Of a DNA stretch of 64,000 nt, positions 57,835-64,000 are shown in pieces. The notes below the pieces were generated by a model, which searched no databases, was not told where the DNA came from, and saw nothing but the letters and a program-made list of their open reading frames with translations. The stretch is taken from the NCBI GenBank assembly GCA_034440615.1, contig JAOTOM010004115.1:150001-214000 (forward strand), in the 5' to 3' direction. The stretch comes from Ashinkailepas kermadecensis (Eukaryota > Arthropoda > Thecostraca > Neolepadidae). Position numbers and translations under genes: made by a program. Numbering within the stretch: the first letter of the stretch is position 1; each line of letters starts with the position of its first letter.

Positions 57835-59528
57835 CTGCACACTGCACGACAGCGTCGCTCCGTTCCCAGGCCCACACTGCACGAGACAGTGTCGCTCCGT
57901 TCCCGGGCCCACACTGCACGACAGTGTCGCTCCGTTCCCGGGCCCACACTGCACGACAGTGTCGCTCCGTTCCCAGGCCCACACTGCACGACAGCGTCGC
58001 TCCGTTCCCAGGCCCACACTGCACGGCAGTGTCGCTCCGTTCCCGGGCCCACACTGCACACAGTGTCGCTCCGTTCCCAGGCCCACACTGCACGACAGCG
58101 TCGCTCCGTTCCCAGGCCCACACTGCACGACATTGTCGCTCCGTTCCCAGGCCCACACTGCACGACAGCGTCGCTCCGTTCCCAGGCCCACACTGCACGA
58201 CAGTGTCGCTCCGTTCCCGGGCCCACACTGCACACAGTGTCGCTCCGTTCCCAGGCCCACACTGCACGACAGCGTCGCTCCGTTCCCAGGCCCACACTGC
58301 ACGACAGTGTCGCTCCGTTCCCAGGCCCACACTGCACGACAGTGTCGCTCCGTTCCCAGGCCCACACTGCACGACAGTGTCGCTCCGTTCCCAGGCCCAC
58401 ACTGCACGACAGTGTCGCTCCGTTCCCAGGCCCACACTGCACGACAGTGTCGCTCCGTTCCCAGGCCCACACTGCACGACAGTGTCGCTCCGTTCCCAGG
58501 CCCACACTGCACGACAGTGTCGCTCCGTTCCCAGGCCCACACTGCACGACAGTGTCGCTCCGTTCCCAGGCCCACACTGCACGACAGTGTCGCTCCGTTC
58601 CCAGGCCCACACTGCACGACAGTGTCGCTCCGTTCCCAGGCCCACACTGCACGACAGTGTCGCTCCGTTCCCAGGCCCACACTGCACGACAGTGTCGCTC
58701 CGTTCCCAGGCCCACACTGCACGACAGTGTCGCTCCGTTCCCAGGCCCACACTGCACGACAGTGTCGCTCCGTTCCCAGGCCCACACTGCACGACAGTGT
58801 CGCTCCGTTCCCAGGCCCACACTGCACGACAGTGTCGCTCCGTTCCCAGGCCCACACTGCACGACAGTGTCGCTCCGTTCCCAGGCCCACACTGCACGAC
58901 AGTGTCGCTCCGTTCCCAGGCCCACACTGCACGACAGTGTCGCTCCGTTCCCAGGCCCACACTGCACGACAGTGTCGCTCCGTTCCCGGGCCCACACTGC
59001 ACGACAGTGTCGCTCCGTTCCCAGGCCCACACTGCACGACAGTGTCGCTCCGTTCCCGGGCCCACACTGCACGACAGTGTCGCTCCGTTCCCAGGCCCAC
59101 ACTGCACGACAGTGTCGCTCCGTTCCCAGGCCCACACTGCACGACAGTGTCGCTCCGTTCCCAGGCCCACACTGCACGACAGTGTCGCTCCGTTCCCAGG
59201 CCCACACTGCACGACAGTGTCGCTCCGTTCCCGGGCCCACACTGCACGACAGTGTCGCTCCGTTCCCAGGCCCACACTGCACGACAGTGTCGCTCCGTTC
59301 CCAGGCCCACACTGCACGACAGTGTCGCTCCGTTCCCAGGCCCACACTGCACGGCAGTGTCGCTCCGTTCCCAGGCCCACACTGCACGACAGTGTCGCTC
59401 CGTTCCCAGGCCCACACTGCACGACAGTGTCGCTCCGTTCCCGGGCCCACACTGCACGACAGTGTCGCTCCGTTCCCAGGCCCACACTGCACGACAGTGT
59501 CGCTCCGTTCCCAGGCCCACACTGCACG
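57835..59528. repeat. 35-bp minisatellite, about 48 copies
   Basis: Units are GTCGCTCCGTTCCCAGGCCC plus ACACTGCACGACAGT. CACTG-CACGA-CAGTG forms a hairpin in each unit. Variation is concentrated at the left end (GACAGCG, CACACAGTG deletions), while the centre is uniform. Since 35 is not a multiple of three, each open frame reads all three frames in turn as a 35-residue peptide repeat. This explains why frames of about 570-720 codons are open on both strands. Confidence 0.98.
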
Positions 59529-60017
59529 GCTGGCCCGACTCGGACCGGCGCGGCCAACGCCGTGACGTGCCGGCAACGGCGCCACCTGGCCGACACAGGC
59601 TCTGCGTCAGCTGGCCATTTGATGTTTTGAGTCAACTTTTTCGTCATTCTAGAGCACATGCTTCTTAGCCTTGTAACATCAGCTCTGGGCCACATGCGAC
59701 ACGATCGGCGCTGTTCGGGACATGCGGTGGCGCATGCGACACGCCCAGCGCTGTCTCGATGGCACATATGACACACTCGGTACCGTCTCCGCGACATATG
59801 TGGGTGTGACACGGTGTTTGTCATCTCGGTCTGACTCGGTTGAATCTGTCACAGCGCGACAACACTACCCGATGACTCATCCATCTATTTTTGTGTACTG
59901 CTACTCACAGTACGCACATATGAACGGTTAGAAATGTTCACCGTGACTTTTTCTTGCGGCCTGAATCGCAGTACACCGTGGGTTGCACTCAGCTGTCACT
60001 TCTATCAAGTCGATGCG
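59529..60017. other. Unique spacer
   Basis: No gene recognised. Confidence 0.35.
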
Positions 60018-60330
60018 CAGCTGGCACTGCAACACTCGGCGGTGGGCCATTCAGTGTGAGCGCTGGTCTGTTCGGAGTCAGCTGGCACTGCAACACTCGA
60101 CGGCGGGCCATCCAGTGTGAGCGCTGGTCTGTTCTGAGTCAGCTGGCACTGCAACACTCGGCGGTGGGCCATCCAGTGTCAGCGCTGGTCTGTTCGGAGT
60201 CAGCTGGCACTGCAATACTCGACGGCGGGCCATCCAGTGTGAGCGCTGGTCTGTTCTGAATCAGCTGGCACTGCAACACTCGGCGGTGAGCCATCCAGTG
60301 TTAGCGCTGGTGTGTCCGGAGTCAGCTGGC
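60018..60330. repeat. 61-bp repeat, about 5 copies
   Basis: CAGCTGGCACTGCAACACTC, GGCGGTGGGCCATCCAGTGT, GAGCGCTGGTCTGTTC. Variants CGGCGGTG and CGACGGCG alternate, indicating a two-unit (122-bp) higher-order period. Confidence 0.95.
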
Positions 60331-60647
60331 CAGCATTGGCGGGTCCAGGGACGTAGGAGTGACAGGAAGATTGGGATAATAATTTGTATGGAACGCCATT
60401 TCCTCGGAGTGGCATCACTGGCTAGTACAATTTTAGGGGGTGCACTTCAGTGTCACTGGGTGAGCTCCTTTTGTTCTCCAGAGAGACGTCTTCGGCTGAA
60501 AATGTCAAACTGGGCTACACTCCTTTTTCCGGTCAGAGGGACTGTGCCGAAAAGTGAGGGACTAGTTATTTCCCCCCCTCCACACACACACACACGGCTC
60601 CCCGCTCCACCGCTAACTACGCCCATGGGCTGGTCTGTCAGCGACCG

Positions 60648-60870
60648 CTCCTCCCTGACAACAGGATCGGGACCGCTCCTCCCTGACAACAGGATCGGGA
60701 CCACCCCTCCCTGACAACAGGATCGGGACCGCTCCTCCCTGACAACAGGATCGGGACCGCTCCTTCCTGACAACAGGATCGGGACCGCTCCTCCCTGACA
60801 ACAGGATCGGGACCGCTCCTCCCGGACAACAGGATCGGGACCGCTCCTCCCTGACAACAGGATCGCTGAC
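60648..60870. repeat. 28-bp repeat, about 8 copies
   Basis: GGGACCGCTCCTCCCTGACA plus ACAGGATC, nearly uniform. Confidence 0.96.
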
Positions 60871-60939
60871 TGAATACTGGTGACTGTGACTGAGAACCGC
60901 GGACTGAGTGACTCCTGGTGGGCCTGTCGACTGAGCATG

Positions 60940-61375
60940 CAGGTACGAGACTGCAGGATATCACGGTCTGCAGACTGCAGGTATGAGACTGCAGGATATC
61001 ACGGTCTGTCCGCGGACTGCAGGATATCACGGTCTGTCCGCGGACTGCAGAGATATCACGGTATGCCCGCGGACTGCAGGATATCACTGTCCGTCCGCGG
61101 ACTGCAGAGATATCACGGTCTGTCCGCGGACTGCAGGGATATCACGGTCTGCCCGCGGACTGCAGAGATATCACGGTCTGTCCGCGGACTGCAGAGATAT
61201 CACGTTCCGTCCGCGGACTGCAGGGATATCACGGTCTGTCCGCGGACTGCAGGGATATCACGGTCTGCCCGCGGACTGCAGAGATATCACGGTCTGTCCG
61301 CGGACTGCAGAGATATCACGTTCCGTCCGCAGACTGCAGGGATATCACTGTCCGTCCGCGGACTGAAGAGACATC
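60940..61375. repeat. 29-bp repeat, about 14 copies
   Basis: CACGGTCTGTCCGCGGACTG plus CAGAGATAT, with CCGCGG palindrome and CTGTCC/CTGCCC/TTCCGTCC variants. Confidence 0.95.
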
Positions 61376-61644
61376 ACGGTCGGTCGCGGTGTGGTCGAGC
61401 TGCGGAAGCAGTCGCCGTCTGTCGTGAACGATGTATTTCCGGCCGTTGGGGTGGTGGTGGGACAACCTTGTGGTGGCGATACCGCACGGCTGAGGCTGAG
61501 AACGAGCCCGCTGCACGGTTCCGTACTGTACCACATGTCACGTGCTGCACCACGTGCTATATCACGTGCTGTACCCAGATGGCATAGTGCCACCGCACAG
61601 CTTGCAGACGCCTGTAGTCGGCTCATCACTGCCCCACCCTCCAC

Positions 61645-61815
61645 CAGGTCATCTCTCCAAGGTCATCTGATCCTAGATCATCTCCACGCGAGTCATTTCA
61701 TTATCTGGACCACCTCTGACGAGGTTATTTTCCTCTCCTGGATCACTTTTTCTCCGGTTATTTCTCCCTGGATGGTGCCTTCCTGGGTTATCTGTTCCTA
61801 GATCGCTATTCCTCG
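61645..61815. repeat. Decayed repeat on CCTGGATCATCT-like words
   Basis: Recurrent GGTCATCT, GGTTATTT and CTGGATCAC words every 20-30 bp. Old and imperfect. Confidence 0.5.
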
Positions 61816-62634
61816 CGGGGAATGCGATCATCCCCTTTGGGTACATATAGGAGTATGTTAATGGGGACGGAGAGTTTCCAACATTGCAACGATATTAGTG
61901 TTCACTTCCCTAAATCATGTGTCTGCTGTGATGTAGTTCACCAGCCTGCCACCGTGTTGGTGATTTCTGCTGTTGCTGTGTGTTGTGATGTGTAATCCTG
62001 CAGGTTGTTTTGTAGCTGGCAAGGTTAAGAGGTAGACCAAGGTAGAGCAAGGTAGAGCAAGGTAGAGCAAGCAATGTCGAGCTGAGGATGGCAGACGAGA
62101 AATAAATAATACGGCTGACTTGAAGAGAGTCGACGGGAAGAGAAGTCTGATGCTGTCTTGAAGATAGCAGACGAGTAGTGATGACTGGAGATGAGTTGAG
62201 TTCGTGGTCCTGAGTTGTTGACGGGCAGTAGATGATGGGGTAGAGATGAATTGCCAGTACGGACGGCGCCGGTTTGGGGTATGGGGTGTAGAGGGTGGGT
62301 TGGGAACGGATCATCACACATCTAATCTCCCTGGAACAATTCAAAAACAGAATTTGCACCTTTGGAACGTTGTTTTTCTCTTTTATGCTTTGTATGATTT
62401 TTATGTGTTCTTTTCGGGCAAGCCTTGTTTTCATTTTTTCTTTTCTTGTTAAAGTATTTTATGCTTTTTCTTCTTCTAGTACACCTTTCACTCAAACGTA
62501 TGAACGTAACGTGTTTTCGTTCCAGACGTATTTTATGCTGTTTTTGTTTTCCTTGTAACCCTTTATTCATGCTTTTTTTCTCTTTTTGTAACGTATCTTT
62601 TTAATTGCTTCAGTTCCCTTTTCATATTTTTCTA
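61816..62634. other. Unique spacer
   Basis: Includes a triplicated AAGGTAGAGC at 62038-62068. A T-rich stretch at 62360-62640 would be the A-rich 3' region of the minus-strand LINE that follows. Confidence 0.4.
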
Positions 62635-63478
62635 TCACACTTCATAAATATTGCTTGTAGTTGAAAGAAAGTGCAAAAGATGTTCTTGTAATTTTGGGTT
62701 ATCGCTGTCGAGGAGGGTGGTGGTGTTTAATGGAATGTTGTTTGTGGTGCAGGAGTTTGTGATATGTTGCCTCTCGTTGGTGTATTTCGGCAATGTATAA
62801 GTATGTGTTTGATGGTAAGTGGGCGGTGGCGTGTGGTGCATTGTGGTCGTGAACGTTTTGGTGTGAGGTACAAGTGAGTGATGCGTGTCAGATGCGTAGG
62901 CGTGTGAGTATGCGTTTCTTGTGTCTGTTGTCTTGGTTGATGGTGTTCCAGTCTTGGTATTTTGCATGTATTCCATGAAGTTTTGTTTCTGCTGCGTGTG
63001 TTGATTGTCTGCTGTATTGTGGGCTAGTAATCGGATTGTAAGCAGGAGCAGTGTGTTGTTTGTTGTAGTGTTGTGGTTATGTTTGCTTCTCTGTCTGCGC
63101 ATTCGTTGCCGTGTATGTTTGTGTGACTTGGTAGCCAAAGGAGAAGTGGTTGTTGATGTATGTTTAATTTGTTATGTATGCGTAGTGTTTGTGGTATGAT
63201 GGGATGTTGAAAGTGGCGTAAGGAGGTGTGCTGTGTGATTTTGTAGCTATGATGTTGTGTTCAATTTTTGTGTTGTAAATGGTTGTGTATGCCGAAAAGA
63301 TTACGTATAGTGATGCGGTGTATGTGGATGCTGTGACGGACAGATGGTCACATAAGATGACTCTGTGCGGTGCTGTACTGCTGCACCAGGGTACAGCAGT
63401 ACAGCACCGCCGCTGTGCCCGTCTGCTGTAGTGTGTGTGGTTTGGAGCCGTCGGTGTATATTATGCTCCAAGCCGCTA
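62635..63478 (-). pseudogene. LINE C-terminus with RNase H domain, broken
   Basis: Minus-strand remnant of an RNase H-bearing non-LTR retrotransposon. From 63478 it reads WSIIYTDGSK, the first RNase H strand. Near 63150 PSHTNTHGNECADREAN follows (the W.PSH...GNE.AD end). Around 62900-62800 LTRITHLYL, C and IKHILIHC appear, then PKYTNERQHI, and in the same frame as the end NIPLNTTTLLDSDNP to a stop at 62635. The pieces lie in different frames, so at least two frameshifts separate them. A 167-codon open frame here is therefore a composite, not a separate gene. The I/Jockey superfamily is likely. Confidence 0.85.
63367..63410. repeat. Perfect 17-bp inverted repeat in the RNase H remnant
   Basis: GCGGTGCTGTACTGCTG at 63367-63383 pairs with 63394-63410 across a 10-base loop. 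Confidence 0.95.
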
Positions 63479-63526
63479 TCACGCGATCATAGGTAAATCT
63501 TATACCTAACTTAACCTACCTAGCCT

Positions 63527-63580
63527 GGGCGCTGCATGACCTTTGCAGTCGATGCGCCCCTAAACCCCAATAACCAACCA
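63527..63580 (+). mobile_element. Free LINE/SINE-type 3' tail
   Basis: GGGCG / CGCCC outer stem, CTGCA / TGCAG inner stem, TCGATG, then CCCTAAACCCCAATAACC. It is the best-preserved example of the tail shared with 28525-28583 and 34440-34481. The element body is missing. Confidence 0.8.
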
Positions 63581-63670
63581 ACCTACCTAGCCTTACCTAG
63601 CCTAGCCTAACCTAACCTAGTCTAACCTAACCTAGTCTAACCTAACCTAACCTAGGCTAGCTTAGACTAA
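63581..63670. repeat. CCTAA/CCTAG-type simple repeat
   Basis: Imperfect pentamers (ACCTAACCTAACCTAG, TAGCCTAGCC) continue from the ATAACCAACCAACC tail of the preceding element. Confidence 0.85.
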
Positions 63671-63689
63671 TCTATAATTCGGACATGAA

Positions 63690-64000
63690 TAGTTTTTGAG
63701 GATGCATCTCAAGCACTGGCCACTTCCCGTTTTCGTCTTTCCTCTTCTCGTCCACTCCTGCCCCGCCGCCCCTAGGCTAGGCTTCTCCTCGTCCCGGCCA
63801 CTCCCCGTACCTGGCACTCCCCGTACCTGCCACTCCTCGTCCCTGCTACCCAGCTCCTGCCACCCATCATCCCATCCACTCCCCGTCCCCTCCTTGTCAC
63901 TCACCGTCCCTGTTACTAAGCTCCGGCCACACATAGTTCCAACCACTCCCCGTTCCTGCCACTCCCCGTCCCTGCAACTCCTCATCCCTGCCAACCTTCG
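63690..64000. repeat. Diverged 16-bp repeat, related to the array at 1411
   Basis: Degenerate copies of CCCTGCCACTCCCCGT, which differs at two positions from the 16-bp unit CACTGCCAGTCCCCGT at 1411-3420. The array runs off the window end. Confidence 0.75.

Noticed and set aside
57659..59824. Six frames of 569-721 codons
   Set aside because: By-product of the 35-bp array, which reads through all frames.
62635..63138. 167-residue threonine/histidine-rich protein
   Set aside because: Its sequence is an out-of-frame reading of LINE RNase H coding DNA for most of its length. The true motifs appear in the adjacent frame.
63581..63670. Arthropod-type telomere repeat (CCTAA)n
   Set aside because: The run is short, imperfect (CCTAG, CCTAC, TCTAA) and continues from a retroposon tail ending in AACCAACC. 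It is internal and does not mark a chromosome end or the phylum.

Overview
This is a stretch of nuclear DNA from an animal, most likely an invertebrate. It holds remnants of non-LTR retrotransposons (LINEs), several tRNA-derived SINEs with target-site duplications, a THAP zinc-finger exon ending at a consensus splice donor, CpG-rich blocks and many minisatellites. There are no bacterial-style operons, ribosome binding sites, rRNA genes, phage genes or CRISPR arrays. I cannot name the species or phylum; a (CCTAA)-like run near the right end is not good evidence for an arthropod.

The dominant feature is tandem repetition. Summing the arrays I could delimit gives roughly 25 kb, about 40% of the window, in more than thirty unrelated families with units of 16 to 117 bp plus microsatellites. 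The largest are 16 bp at 1411-3420, 38 bp at 12583-14545, 54 bp at 14757-16594, 33/45 bp at 29699-31876, 44 bp at 37012-39257 and 35 bp at 57835-59528. Nearly all long open frames (up to about 800 codons, often open in several frames on both strands) are by-products of these arrays and are not annotated as genes. Many units carry a short perfect inverted repeat, which may be a common reason they expand.

Between the arrays lie mobile-element remnants: a CR1/Jockey-like reverse transcriptase pseudogene (7985-9625, minus), RNase H-type LINE C-termini (27940-28583 plus; 62635-63478 minus; a weaker one at 33598-33903 minus), at least four tRNA-derived SINEs (12333-12490, 27570-27800, 42630-42821, 44110-44271) and a probable fifth (54448-54647). 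A 190-bp inverted-repeat element (23467-23656) has two arms that look like decayed hammerhead ribozymes. A hairpin-plus-TCGATG 3' tail occurs on one LINE and on two free tails, and related sequence ends the SINEs. This points to a LINE/SINE partnership. One tail runs straight into a 900-bp satellite (34483-35388).

Host coding sequence is sparse. The clearest is a THAP-domain first exon (52719-52907, minus) with a full CRE (TGACGTCA) about 85 bp upstream. Second is a candidate exon at 41526-41629 (plus) beginning MGNC, a dual-acylation type N-terminus. Its 3' end and splice donor have been amplified into a 71-bp tandem array in which each unit is a 51-nt in-frame segment bounded by AG and GT. 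Third and weakest is a possible first exon at 7051-7140 (plus) behind a CpG-rich block. The 41.5-42.0 kb exon-boundary array is the most unusual object in the window.
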